A stretch of DNA of 64,000 nt, taken from assembly GCA_003116875.1 (NCBI GenBank), contig BCKT01000006.1, positions 806,001 to 870,000 on the forward strand. The letters run 5' to 3'. The notes under the pieces were generated by a model, which saw only the letters and a program-made list of their open reading frames with translations, searched no databases and was not told the origin of the DNA. This DNA is from Takashimella koratensis (lineage: Eukaryota > Basidiomycota > Tremellomycetes > Trichosporonales > Tetragoniomycetaceae). Made by a program: the position numbers and the translations under genes. Position 1 is the first letter of the stretch; the number at the start of each line of letters is the position of its first letter. Below are positions 32,601-44,762 of the stretch, in pieces.

Positions 32601-33653
32601 GTGGGCTAAAGCTCGAGGGGCTGGCGAATCGAGACGCACTGCCGTATGTTGACAAGTACGGTCTCGGCCAGCTTGACGAGATTCGTAATGTCTTCCGCGG
32701 TACTCTGAGGTGAGTGGGATCCATCGGACACCGATGACACTGTTACAATTACACTCTCGGTTTTCAGATTGGCTGATCAGTCTGTAGATACCCCGGTTTC
32801 TCAACGCTCCTCGACGCACTGAGACACCTCGGACTCCTCTCGGACCGGCCATTGGTAGCTGATCCCACGACGGCTGGGAAGAGTGCCCGTCCACCGTCGT
32901 CATGGGTGGAGATGGTGGCGGCCTGTGCGAGTAGGGAAGGCGGTGAATTCGTCGGGGTTGATGAAGTCGAAGTGTATGCACGGATGGTGGTAGCTAGAGC
33001 TGGAGGAGGGGAGCGAGAGATTGAGGCGATGAGATGGTGAGTGAGCCTCGTCGAGGGCATTGAGCCTTCTTGGACAGGGTTCGAGGTAGGAAGAGCGCTG
33101 AACGGATACTGACTTGGTGTATAGGCTATCTCTCCTTCCCCCTTCATCTGAGACACCTGTACGAGGACCTAGCGGACCAGTTCTCGCTCGGTTGAGAAAC
33201 GGCGAACAGACACTCATAACGGCGCCCATCGACTTGTTGGCTGGACTGCTCGCTTCGAAATTGGCTTACGGGTCGACAGAACGCGACACGGTCCTCCTCC
33301 ACCACGCGTTTGAATTTATCCCTTCTTCTTCTTCAACCCAACCTCGATCACTTTCTCCCGACCCGACTTCTGGGTTGGTTTCGGGCTCCACATTTCCCGC
33401 TTCTTCTACACTCTCGCCTGTGAACTCGACGATCAAAGTCACAGCCTCGCTAGCATGTACGGGTACCCTCGGACCCCATGGCGCGTCTGCAATGGCAACT
33501 ACCGTCGGTGCGACGTTGGCGATTGCGGCGCTGAGGGTTGTAGACGGGGACGTGAAGGTTAAGGGAGTGACAGGTCCCTATGAGAGAGAAGTTTGGAGTG
33601 GGGTCTTGCCACTGCTAGAGGAGAGAGGGGTCGTCGTTAATGAGACGTGGTAG
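29661..33653 (+). CDS. Bifunctional lysine-ketoglutarate reductase / saccharopine dehydrogenase (AASS/LKR-SDH), mitochondrial, 1003 aa
   Basis: Fuses the first two steps of lysine breakdown: lysine + 2-oxoglutarate to saccharopine, then to aminoadipate semialdehyde + glutamate. Sixteen exons: 29661-29909, 29951-30154, 30202-30334, 30423-30496, 30566-30687, 30745-30844, 30888-31001, 31044-31190, 31257-31362, 31454-32018, 32095-32157, 32217-32316, 32371-32457, 32540-32709, 32788-33036, 33125-33653; phase holds throughout. It is collinear with human AASS (926 aa). The LKR half shows WERRAPL, RVAAFGWFAG, GNVAEGA, PYVSCLINGA and FSERIYPYV. The SDH half has Rossmann VLLLGSGLVAGP (about 505), VTASYIS, GECGLDPGIDSM, CGGLP.P, KFSWSP, LEGLANRD and GPHGASAM. 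The N-terminus (MLATLRITRRPPLLYSTYFARR) is a clear mitochondrial presequence. Two donors are atypical (GTGAAT, GTTCGT). Distinct from the Lys1/Lys9 biosynthetic enzymes. Confidence 0.93.
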
Positions 33654-33839
33654 AGCTCGATTGATAGGTGGTGTTGTGCCAAAGTCATTGCGGCGGGTGC
33701 CTCAGAGAGGTCGGGTCGAGTTGGGAGAAGGAACATTATCGAGAGTTGTTACATATATGCATATTGAGACAAGTTGCAACAGATGACATTGGTCAAGATA
33801 GATTGATGTACAAGTTGGTATCAAAGTGATCTCTTCGCC

Positions 33840-36412
33840 TTAATCTGACCGCATAGCTTCTATAGGCCAACTACTTATCAAATCTCTATACCACCTAACT
33901 CCGCCCGACTCGTACCCGGCTTGTTCATCACTTACTATCCCTGTTCCTAACCGACTTGAATCGCCCAGTCGACGAGTGGTACTTTGGCCTAATTGGTTGT
34001 TCTCAATCGACTCGATGAGGTCTTTCGCGAGTCCGATAGCTAGACCTTCGTGCGCTGCGATCTCGACTAGACTCAGACTCTTCTCCGTCCCCACCGTCCC
34101 CACGGTCTCCACCGTAGGTACCGAGTCGACCGCCTTAGAGACGTTGGCAGGATCGGTTATGGTTGAAGAGTCTGAAGGGATCGGCTCGAGGAGGGCGACA
34201 AGCCTAGAGAGGAGGTTGGAAGGGGCGTAGTGTGGGACGTGGAAGACTTTGAGGCCCGAGGGGAGAGTTAGGAGCCGGATAGGAGGAGAAGTATGGGTCG
34301 GGACGTAAGGGATCACGGAGAGCAGAGTTGACGGTGGCAGTAGGGCTAAGGGAGGGGGTTAGCGTGAAAGATATGAAGAATGGTTACAGTAGGTGTCAAG
34401 ACTCACCGACACCTCGAGCACGCATCCAGAGTCCCCAGACTTCATCTAGCCCTATCACGCCTCTACTCTTCGACCCACGCATCAGTCCTTCCCTCTTTGC
34501 TCCTGCCCCACCCGGCCCACTCGGCCCTACCGACCCCTCAGCACCCGTCAATAGCGCACCCAGCTCCATCGCCAGACCCTCGTGATACGCCCCGTCATCT
34601 TTCACCATATCGTGTGTGAGTGCGGGAGCGGGTAAACCCAGTTGGACGAGAGAAGTTCGGATAAGTGAAGCGTCTTCCTCTGAGGATTGGTATGTGAGTT
34701 TCCCGGCGAGTGATTGAGCCATCCGGACCTGTAAAAGAGTTAACAGAGTGGTAAAAACCATGAACGCCGAGAGGAAAGGTGAAAGGGGGGGGGGGGGGGG
34801 AAGCGAAAAAGAGGAAGTGGAGAGGGTGATCCCAAGCGTATCATGACGCAAGCAGGTACGCACCATCTCGCCTGCTCGAACCATGAGTACTTCAAGGTCC
34901 TTGAACGCGTCTTGCATATTAGCATCCTGCGCCTGGGCCTCTAGGTTTATCGTCCGCAGGATCCCATCTGATATAGTCAGCGTATCAGTTCCAGTTCTGA
35001 TATGATCCCAGCAGTGGCGTCTGACAGTCGGCAGCACTTACCGATCCCTGCGCCGGACTGCTCGTCGCTCCTCTGTACTTTCTTTACCTGACTCCAGGGT
35101 TAGAGCCCTGCGTTCACTCTTATATGTCAACCAACGAATCCACTCACTTCCCATGCTTTCTGTACCAAGACGTTCTTCAGCCGTCGATAAGCTTCTTTCT
35201 CACCACCTTTCCTAAAGCTTAACCTAGCCACATCCCATCCTTTCCCCACCCCTCCTGCTCCACCTCCACCTCCATTCATGCTCAGCTCGGCGGCGCTGCT
35301 TACGGACACTGGGCGCCGGCGGGACGGTAGAGGAGTTGAACATATTTCGCAAGCGAGGAGAGAAGGGTGGTTCAGGAACGTGCAGGTAGGACAAGGTATC
35401 CTTCCTTCTGGATCGGCAGGTGGGTCCGGTCCCGCTGGTGCCGCTGGTGCCGCTGGTGCTACCGATGTCGTTGATGGGTTCTCGGGTGGTACAGAGCCTG
35501 GGACAGCGCCTGGGACGGTGCCTTTTCCGTTGAGCGGCATGGAAGCGCTTGAATGAGGTCGAGGAAGAGTCGAGATAGGTGTTCCGGACCGAGAAGGCGG
35601 AACGGAGGAGATACCCACCCCACATAGTTGACATTTCGTCCCAGAGGCATTGACGAACCCGCATACCCCGCATGTCCAATTAGTCAGTCCGCTGCTGTTG
35701 TCGCCGGATCCCCCGAGGCTGGACGAGGTAGCGTGCGAGGGGACGCTGGATCCGATGACTCCAGTTGAGGTGGACGCCGAGGCGGCGGAGGTAGAGGTAG
35801 GGATAGCGGAAGTGGATGGAGCAGTGGAGGAAGAAGTTGATGGGAGAGTAGAGGGTGCAGGTACCCCCAGGTGTAGAGTGATCTTGGCCGATGAACGCAT
35901 GAAACCATTGTAGAACTCGGTTTGACGGACGTTGGCGAGGGATAATTGTAATGCTGGTGGAGGTAGAGCTGATCGCGAGCTGCGAGTGCCGGAGGAGGTT
36001 GAGGAAGGTGGGGGAAAGTCCGAGCAGTCAGGGAGGAGAAGTAGGCGATGGGTCGTTATGTGGACTTGGAGGACTTGATACCCTTCGACCTTGTTGTTCC
36101 TGCCCCGTGAATGAGAAGAGGAGTAGGTTAGTCCATGATCAAGAGGTAGGCCAAAGTGACTCGAGAATACAGAGTACAAGTCGTAACAACGATGACGAGA
36201 TGACTTGGGAACGATAGACTGACTTACCCTTCGTATAGACCTACGCTATCCCATCCTCCAACCCAGGCTTCCCCTTCGTCCAACCACGCCGCGACGCTAC
36301 CCGCACTCGCGTTCGCTGAACTCCCCGCACTCGCGCCGCTCCGACTAGAGGTCGGTCCGGTCCAGGACGACCAGTATGTCTGGGAAAGACCGCGTGGGAT
36401 GCGGTCGTCCAT
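33840..36412 (-). CDS. VPS36: ESCRT-II subunit Vps36, 704 aa
   Basis: Vacuolar protein-sorting factor; binds phosphoinositide and ubiquitin on endosomes and, with Vps22 and Vps25, recruits ESCRT-III. Exons: 36412-36228, 36099-35148, 35087-35042, 34967-34864, 34728-34407, 34345-33840. The N-terminal GLUE/PH-like domain (VGLYEG..VEGYQVLQVHITTHRLLLL) is interrupted by a Ser/Pro-rich insertion. That insertion carries two NZF zinc fingers, WTCGVCG...KCQLCG (203-221) and PCPTCTFLN...CEIC (297-315), as in yeast Vps36. The C-terminal EAP30 winged-helix part runs from TINLEAQAQ and DLEVLMVRAGEM to LPSGLKVFHVP and an AAHEGLAIGLAKDLIESIE helix. The protein is longer than yeast Vps36 (566 aa) because of low-complexity linkers. 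A 13-G homopolymer lies in one intron. Confidence 0.92.
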
Positions 36413-36952
36413 CCCGATTGAACAAAATAATGACCGCGGTGCGAGGGATATGAGTAGGTAGAGAGGGGGTTGGGTGAAGAAGGAAGTGGCAAGTCGGGAT
36501 GTGAGTTGAGATGAGGACAAGATGTAGATGGGGTGAGTGAATGGATGGATGGATGGAACAGCCGAGACGGTTTCGAGTGGAGATTGTAATCGTCCAAAGT
36601 GGAGGTCGTCCACTCCCCGGCTCTGGCGATAGTCGCCGATATCCAGCACGCACCCAACCCCTCGCTTCCCATCCGACTTCTGACTTGGCTCGATTCGACA
36701 TCGACATGCATATCACACTGTCCATCGTCATCCGACCGTGACCTCGCGAGTCCGTAATACAAAAGCCCAAGAAATGTTGACATGCTATATATATCCTCCC
36801 CATCCACCCTACCCCTGCCCTATTCTGCCTTTCAACCTTCCAACTCGACACCTGTGTCCCACCTTCGGGCCCAACCTCAGTCCACTCATAGATATATTCG
36901 GCACCCCTACCGTGAGTCGGTGAGACCACCGTTTACCTCCCCTTCCACTCGT
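36413..36952. other. VPS36 promoter / RasGEF 3' region
   Basis: This 540-bp region is upstream of VPS36 (-) and downstream of the RasGEF gene (-). It contains a short ATGGATGGATGG tetranucleotide run near 36540 and a TATATATA at about 36786, otherwise nothing recognised. Confidence 0.5.
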
Positions 36953-39900
36953 CTACAACGCCAGATTCGCAAGTTTCCTCAACACTCCACCGCCCCCTCC
37001 TCCCATCCCACCTCCTCCACCGGCCATCATCGGTTCCAGCATCCTACTCCGTTCAAACAGCCCCTGCAACCCCCCCAAAAAAACATCAGCACCATTCCAC
37101 ACTACCCACCCCATCGATCGATCGTGTCCCATTTCAACCTCGACCCACCCCAAACTTCACTCACATCTTCATCCGTGATCACCGGTGTATCCTCGATCGC
37201 TCGCCTAAATTGAGGACTCGCAGAATCATTCACGATCGCTCCTTTGGTTTGACATTCCGAGATGATTGACAAGATATCACCAAACCTTGCGAATTTATCC
37301 CATTGGATCATTCCGTCTTCTCGTCGATCTTCTCTTCGAACGATTTGCAATCTGCTCACGAGGCCAAGCACCGTTGTCCTAAGTCACCGAACCCAATTGT
37401 TAGCTCATTCTCTACCTCTACCGGTCCCTCCGCCTCCGCCTTGTCTACTTCTTCTCCAAGTCACTCTGGTCACTTACAAAAGAGGGATCGCCCCCCGACC
37501 ATGGAGTATATCCGCCTCCAGAGCTCGTCGATAATGGACATACCCTCCTCTCGGGTCCATCAACTTCAAATGACTCTGAAAATCCCTAGCCAACGTCGGT
37601 TCAAGCTTGACAAATTGATGCGTTTGAGACAACCGGTGAACCGAAGTCTCTCGAAGACCAGAGATCACAGCGTACAGAGAATCGTAATTGTTGACGCGAC
37701 GGAGTTGGTGGGCGATTCGGACAAATGATTCGTAGACACGTGCCCGTTGTTTGGGTTTAGGACTGGCAAGGATCATTGTTGATACCCTGGAACGAGTTAG
37801 CTTCTATGGATTGTGTTTACCGCAGTCGTGACTTACCATCTAGACAAGTGGTTGAAGAACGCAATCGATCGACCGACAGGATCATCATGTTCTTTCCCCA
37901 TATCATGTCGAAAGATATCTCGAGGCTAGATTCATCAGCACCTGCTCTTCTCCCTCACCTCCCATCTTCCCCCAGCTCTCTGGACCCCTGGACTCACCCT
38001 GATCTCCGCAAACAGCTCCCACTGCATCCTCGTGAGCTCATGGGCAAACCACCTCGCGTCCGAGTTCACCACTAGGGCGACAGCATGTGCCCATCTCAAG
38101 TAACCCGCATCTTCCACCGAATGCAACGACCTCGATCCTTCCGACGCCGCATCTGCGCCTCCTCCCCCACCTGCTCCTTTCTTATCCGAGCTATCCGTAT
38201 CTTGCCTATTCAATCCCGCCGAGATCGGTTCCGGCTCCACGCTGAGACTAGTCGTCGATATCGACCTTGAAGAAGGTGTCTTCTCTTTCGTTCCCGGCGT
38301 CCCTGATCCCGATTCGATCTCGTACAATACGTCGTTGTCAAGAACCAACTCGACGGCCGAGCCCGTGCTCATGGATGAAGGTCGGGCCGGGTTCTCTTTC
38401 TCCCCCGAGGACAAAGACCATGAAGCGTCGAGGTCGACAGAGTCAACGAGGGTTTGCTCGTTGACCACTAGTTCAGCCGCAAGGTGACCCATGAACGGGT
38501 GTTTGAGGACAAGGGCGAGTGTCTCGCGGAAGACAGAGAGGGTAGGCTCGTTCGCCAGGTCGCCGGGGTAGTCGGCTGTCCAGCGAATCAACGCGCCGGT
38601 GATCCTATACAATGTCAGTGCCACCTACACGCTGGGTCAATCACTCACTTCTGCAAAGCCCAATGCCGGACGTCTTTGGCAATAGCATACTGCTCAACCT
38701 CGTTGTACCGCCTGAGAAACTCCTTCATCAAATCGACAGGCTGGCAGAAGCGGCGATACGTCATGAAGAAAGCTGCTATGAACACGTCGTCTATCACCGA
38801 TGTCAACACGCCTTCCCTCCTGCAGCCTGAACCGACTCACCTTCCGTAGAGACGATGGAAGTGAAAAGCTGGTTGAACAAATCTTCCATACTCGAATACA
38901 GCGGTGGCGGCTCACTACCTTGTGTCAGCTCCACTTCTCTAGTTCAGTCTATGTGCAGCTGACCTATGCACCACGCTCTCTTCCGTCTTGATCCCTGCTG
39001 AACCCGGTTCTGTACTCTGACCTCCCGACTCGGTCGATATCGGTCCTGAGGGGTCTCCAGAGACCGGCTGCTTCATCATCCACTGTAGACTCGACGAGCT
39101 CGACCTTGTGTCTGACTCAGCATCTAGAGCCGTCATTGCGTGCCCGGGCTTCCACAAGACTTGCTCAGTCGACGTGTCGCTGTCTATTTGGCCGTTGTCG
39201 GATGCAGGAGCAGAGACAGCGGGGTCCATTACTGCTTTGCGCATATCTGTCGAAGGGGCAGGTAAGGATTCGCGCCCTGCTCGTCCTGGGATAGTTTCCA
39301 TCAGCAAGTGCCATGGTAGTTCAAGTACATCGGGATGGTAGACAGGGTAACGAGACTCACGCTTTCGCTGTTCCAGCTTGTATAGCAACCACCGAACCCC
39401 ACTGCGCATCTTATTTTTCCCCTGAGCCGAAGCGGTCGACACCTCGACCAGACCAACGTAGTAAGGTTGGCCTATAGAGTCGCCTACTGCGGCCTCGACT
39501 TCCACCGCGATGCCCGGATCCGACTTGCATGCGAATAGCACCATCGGCAACGATGGCGACAAGAGGTCTTCGTGGTGTCAGACAAGCTCTTTCTCAGATC
39601 AACTCACGTAAGGCTTCACTGATACCGCGGAGAGAATCCCGCTTCGTCGCATCGTAGCATAAGATGACACCTGAGATGGTTGGGATAAACGACGGCCAGA
39701 CCGGTCCGACGCCGGTCAGGTCGAGTGCGCGGACGTTCAGTTCGATGAATTCCACACGACATGGCGACTGTAGTTTGCCCTCTGGTCGAACTGCGGCGAA
39801 ACATGATGACACTAGGTGAGATTAGCTTGAGCGTCATGGTAACCCAGGTAACGGTGCAACGCACCAGAGTGGCCATCATGAGTCACCGTGACTGGGCTGG

Positions 39901-40489
39901 AGACGCCCCATGTTTTCAATGCCCGGCGGATGACACTCGTCTTGCCTACTCCTTCATGGCCAATCACCGCGATCACATAGTCGGAGCTCGCAGATGCCAA
40001 GCCGCTCTGTTCCGAGGTCAGCAGTCAAGCTCGTCATGCAGGTGGACGCACCGGTGTCCGACCGTCGTCGTCCGCTCTAGGGGTCTTGTCGGGGTCCGCC
40101 TTGGTAGGTACTGTCAATCCGTCTGTAGGAGCCGGCGTGAGGTCGACCTCTTTCCCATTCGGAAGCGCCGGAGGTGTCTCTTTGGATAATGTTGATGCTC
40201 GGACACGAGGGGGGATTAATGGAAAGTTCGGGGTCATTGGTGATGGCGAAGCACTAGACGCAGCGGATGCCGAGTCGGAGACGTCAATCATAGTGGACCG
40301 GGCTCGTCGTATGGCCTCTTGGTCTCGAGACGACAACTTGAGCCTCGCGGACTGGAGCAGCGCTGCCTGCGTCGGGTCGGCGTACTCCTTCGGCGGCGGA
40401 GTGGGCGGCGTTGGGCTGCCCGCAGGACTCAGCGCGGCGTTGCTTCCGCCCGCAGAAGCGTCGCGCGGCGGGGTCTGTGCGGCGCTCAT
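36953..40489 (-). CDS. Ras guanine-nucleotide exchange factor with N-terminal P-loop GTPase-like domain, 952 aa
   Basis: The C-terminal half is a CDC25-type RasGEF that loads GTP onto a Ras-family GTPase. Exons: 40489-40052, 40006-39865, 39811-39608, 39567-39361, 39285-38964, 38914-38841, 38790-38649, 38604-37998, 37925-37837, 37786-37478, 37378-37165, 37063-36953. Order of parts: disordered Ser/Pro/Thr region (1-146); Ras-like domain (about 150-330) with Walker A GHEGVGKT (162-169), a G4-like FACKSD (273-278) and a G5-like VSTAS; Ser-rich linker; REM/RasGEF_N (about 438-545, EDLFNQLFTSI, FFMTYRRFC); and catalytic RasGEF (about 690-930: WELFAEIRPRDIF, FFNHLSRWVSTMIL, RVNNYDSLYAVISGL, WDKFARFGDIL). 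The G3 DxxG of true GTPases is not obvious. One donor is GTCAGC and one intron is only 40 nt. Start at 40489 rather than an upstream in-frame ATG because a 5' UTR intron acceptor seems to lie between. Confidence 0.87.
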
Positions 40490-42161
40490 CGTGCCCGAGA
40501 GGGAGAAGTCTGTGAGGGAGGAAAAAGTGAGTACCCGGTGAGTCTCGGGCGAGATGAACGAGTGATGGTCGTGATGGCGATGGGATCTGATGAACGACGG
40601 CGGGATGGGATCACGGATCGTCGAGCGAGAATGGGGGCGAGAGCGCACGTTGATCGAGCGAGAGTCAGTCATGCTGGTAGGAGCGGTGTTCAGAGAGACG
40701 AGGAGCGAGGGGGTGGAGTTGGGGCACAGAGGAAGGGGATATATCGCTCATGACTTACGGGTGAGCGATTTTCTCTCGTTCAAATTGTCCTTTCGTCGGT
40801 GTCCTTGTCAATAGGCGATCATCTCGTCCCTAGACAACGGTGGTGAGGGGGGTAGGGGAAAGGAGCGGATGGAGGGACGGCGTGACGGGTAGGATGGACG
40901 CTTTGGGTCTGTGTGGACAGTGTCGTTAGTGACCAACGATCGACACGAGGTGTGAGGAAGCGAGTAGGGATGTAGAGGACAATGATGGGGTTGTGGGAGG
41001 TGGACACAAAAGTGGAGTGATGGTAGGATACAATGAGACACTGCACATCCCATCAATCATACTCGCCCATCCGTCATTGTCCCGAGCGTCTGACCCTTTT
41101 GTCTACCCACACAGTGTGACAACACGGGCGGGGCCGAGATGTGCAACGTGGGCAGTGTCGGCAACCCAAGGAGGTGTGACAGGGCTGGCCGAAAGAGACC
41201 GTGGAGACGGGTGGAGCCGGGTGAACGGCGAGAGCGAGAAGGAAGGAACGGCAGAGGAATGAAGCGGGAGCAAGCGACTGGAGGGGATTGACGGGTTCCT
41301 TGGACTCGACTCACAAGTGTGGGAAGTGCACTGGTTACGATAGGGGCGAAAGGAGAAAGTAGGTCACTTTGATCGAGTGAGAAGAGGTGAACGAGCTCCT
41401 TGGTCGATCTGTCGCTCTCCTCGGTTCCCCAGGTCTTAGTTGTGAACTCTCCGTCTGTTCCTTCGGTGGTGGCCTTTGGGTATGGTGTGGGTACGGGTAT
41501 CGGATGATTTGTTTAAGACCGGAGAGAAAGCAGGTGGGCCGGGTGAGACGAGTGTGGTGGATGGGGTGATAGAGGAGTGGGTAGTGGTGGTGGTGTCGTC
41601 GAGGTATGAGAGATGAGTGAGGGAAGAGGGCGGTCCGGGGCGAGACTAGGCGCGGGAGGAGACGAGCATGGTCGGGGGTAGGGGGTAGGGAGATGGGTAG
41701 ATGGGTAGATGGGAGATGGGATACAGAAGCTGCGCCCGTGCTCGAGGTCTGTGCTCTGCACTAACCAGTCCTCGTGCGCGCCGGTGGAATAGTGCAATCA
41801 CAAAGGATAATCAACAGACAGACACTGACACTGACACTTGCACCCCGCCCTCGACTGGGACATGCCCATCCTGGCCCTCTAGCCCTCTGGCCCATCCTCA
41901 CCCCACTACGTTCCCCTGGCCCAAGACCATGTTCCCGTGTGCCGTGTTCCTGGCGGCTGCTCAATTCGCCCACGCGCTCAATTACATGGGAAAAACGCGG
42001 GGACTACCCACAGTTGACTTTGGCACAGACACTAGTAACAGGCAATACAATCACATCTCATATACCATAGCTACACGCCCTCGTACAGTACACCATCCTG
42101 TTTCCTCTTATTCCATGCTCTCCGCTGGCTTCTGATACTCTCACTCAGTCACACTCCTTAA
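40490..42161. other. RasGEF upstream region (1.67 kb), no supported gene
   Basis: Pyrimidine-rich on the minus strand near 40500-40900 and 41500-41700, as expected for promoters of the minus-strand RasGEF gene. It contains a short GTAGATGG-type tandem repeat near 41690-41720. An ORF at 41931 with a signal-peptide-like start (MFPCAVFLAAAQFAHA) is only about 68 codons and is not supported further. Confidence 0.5.
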
Positions 42162-42761
42162 TCAAACGTCACCGCCCATGCTGCGGTACGCCTCCTTGGC
42201 CATCCCCGTCGCTCGAGAGAGCAGAGACGCTGTAACCAATCCCGTCAGCGTCTGTCCTCTGGTCTCAATCTTTCTACTCGTGACTCACGGTCAGGCGCAA
42301 TCTTGTCGTCACCGAGGGGTGCGAGCTGCGTTGCCTCGATGATCCCGGGTTCAGCTTCGACCGAGTCCCGCTTGGGGCCGTTGGAAGGGGGGACGTGGCC
42401 GCTGAGGATCCCGGCGGGGGCGTTCCCATCATCGTTGGTAGACTGGCCAGGCTGGACGTGGCCCGACATGTCGCCTTCGGTGGCGTAGGCGTCGGAAGCT
42501 TTCAAGGTGGATGATGAGGAGGGCTGGGTCAGGAAAGGGCACGGAAAAGGGATGTCAGTGATGGACGAGGATGAACAGTGAAGGTTTGGTACAGATGGGT
42601 TGGTCGGACTTGAAGGGCTAGTGGCGAGAGGTCAAGGCGACTTACGTTCATCACGCCAGAGTACTCGGCACCGAGAGCGCCAGTAGGGTGGACAGAGGTA
42701 CTAGGTAAAGTCAGAAATGTTCGAGTTGACTACAAAGTGCAACTCACTCGTTGTGGGACAT
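42162..42761 (-). CDS. Small hydrophilic hypothetical protein, 123 aa
   Basis: Exons: 42761-42748, 42700-42646, 42523-42289, 42229-42162 (phases 2, 0, 1). The product is polar and predicted disordered, with a repeated SGHV.P element (DMSGHVQPG, ILSGHVPPS), DD/GD-rich segments and a short amphipathic C-terminus (SLLSRATGMAKEAYRSMGG). No domain recognised. A good TATA box lies about 80 bp upstream, which is unusual in this window and hints at strong or inducible expression. The composition would suit a stress-related hydrophilin, but that is only a guess. Four exons with matching phase make the gene itself fairly credible. Confidence 0.65.
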
Positions 42762-43247
42762 GTTGATTGGTTGATTGGTAGTGTTTCGGTAGTTGGTAGT
42801 AAGTGGGTGATGTTTCTAGCGCTGCTCAGAAGGTCGAGTTATATATGGTCCACAGCCGACCGGCGTCCCTCTGCTACGTCAGACGACCCCACCTTGGAAT
42901 GAACTTTCTAGCACTCGGCGCACTCTTATCTCTAGATCTGAGCCTCGTCTCCTCCCGCTCGGTCCACTCCCGGCGGCGCAGCAGGATGATCACTGCTGCT
43001 CCTGCTTGTGCGGTCCCCTGGCCCCACCTGCCACTCGAGATAGGCTCCATCTTGCACCCCTCTTAGATTCCAGTGATGTAATACCACCGTCATGGGGCCG
43101 GGTCTACACGTGTACTTACCTGAGAGGCTAGACTCGCGGAACCAAATGTATCACACCGTGAATTCCGGTGGCACGATCCGTGTCTAGCCTTTTGTTATTT
43201 TCAGTCATCGATTGGATTTCCAGCTCTACCTCATTCCCCAACACACC
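42762..43247. promoter_or_regulatory. Divergent promoter of the small protein gene (-) and IDI1 (+)
   Basis: A 486-bp divergent region containing the TATA box above. No sterol-regulatory element was recognised on the IDI1 side. Confidence 0.5.
42839..42845 (-). promoter_or_regulatory. TATA box (TATATAA) of the small hydrophilic protein gene
   Basis: Minus-strand TATATAA located 78-84 bp upstream of the start codon at 42761. Confidence 0.55.
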
Positions 43248-44504
<1,257 letters not shown>

Positions 44505-44762
44505 GCAGTTGACTTGTTCCACTTGAAACACTTGATTCAATCCGCCGTCGCTCGCGATCATTGCGTTTCGGTCAACTCACCTCGCCTTTGCCTTACATAG
44601 CCGTCATATAACCACGCGAACTTTTGACTTTTTCTCGTCTTGGTAATACCCCATCGTCCGGTTTCATCGTCTGCTTTCTCTTTGGGTTCGTCATGCATCG
44701 TTAGATATACTCATGATGGTATTATGTCTACAAGATCGTTTGGCTATGCTCGAGTTGCGCGA

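Noticed and set aside
41931..42137. Short ORF with a signal-peptide-like start
   Set aside because: About 68 codons, no cysteine pattern or family, in a region of other chance ORFs; not enough to call a gene.
43100..43200. ACTTACCTG resembling the 5' end of U1 snRNA, or a 5' UTR splice donor on the minus strand
   Set aside because: None of the following U1 loops or a clear Sm site can be seen, and the minus-strand gene nearby has a TATA box much closer to its start, so no leader intron is needed.
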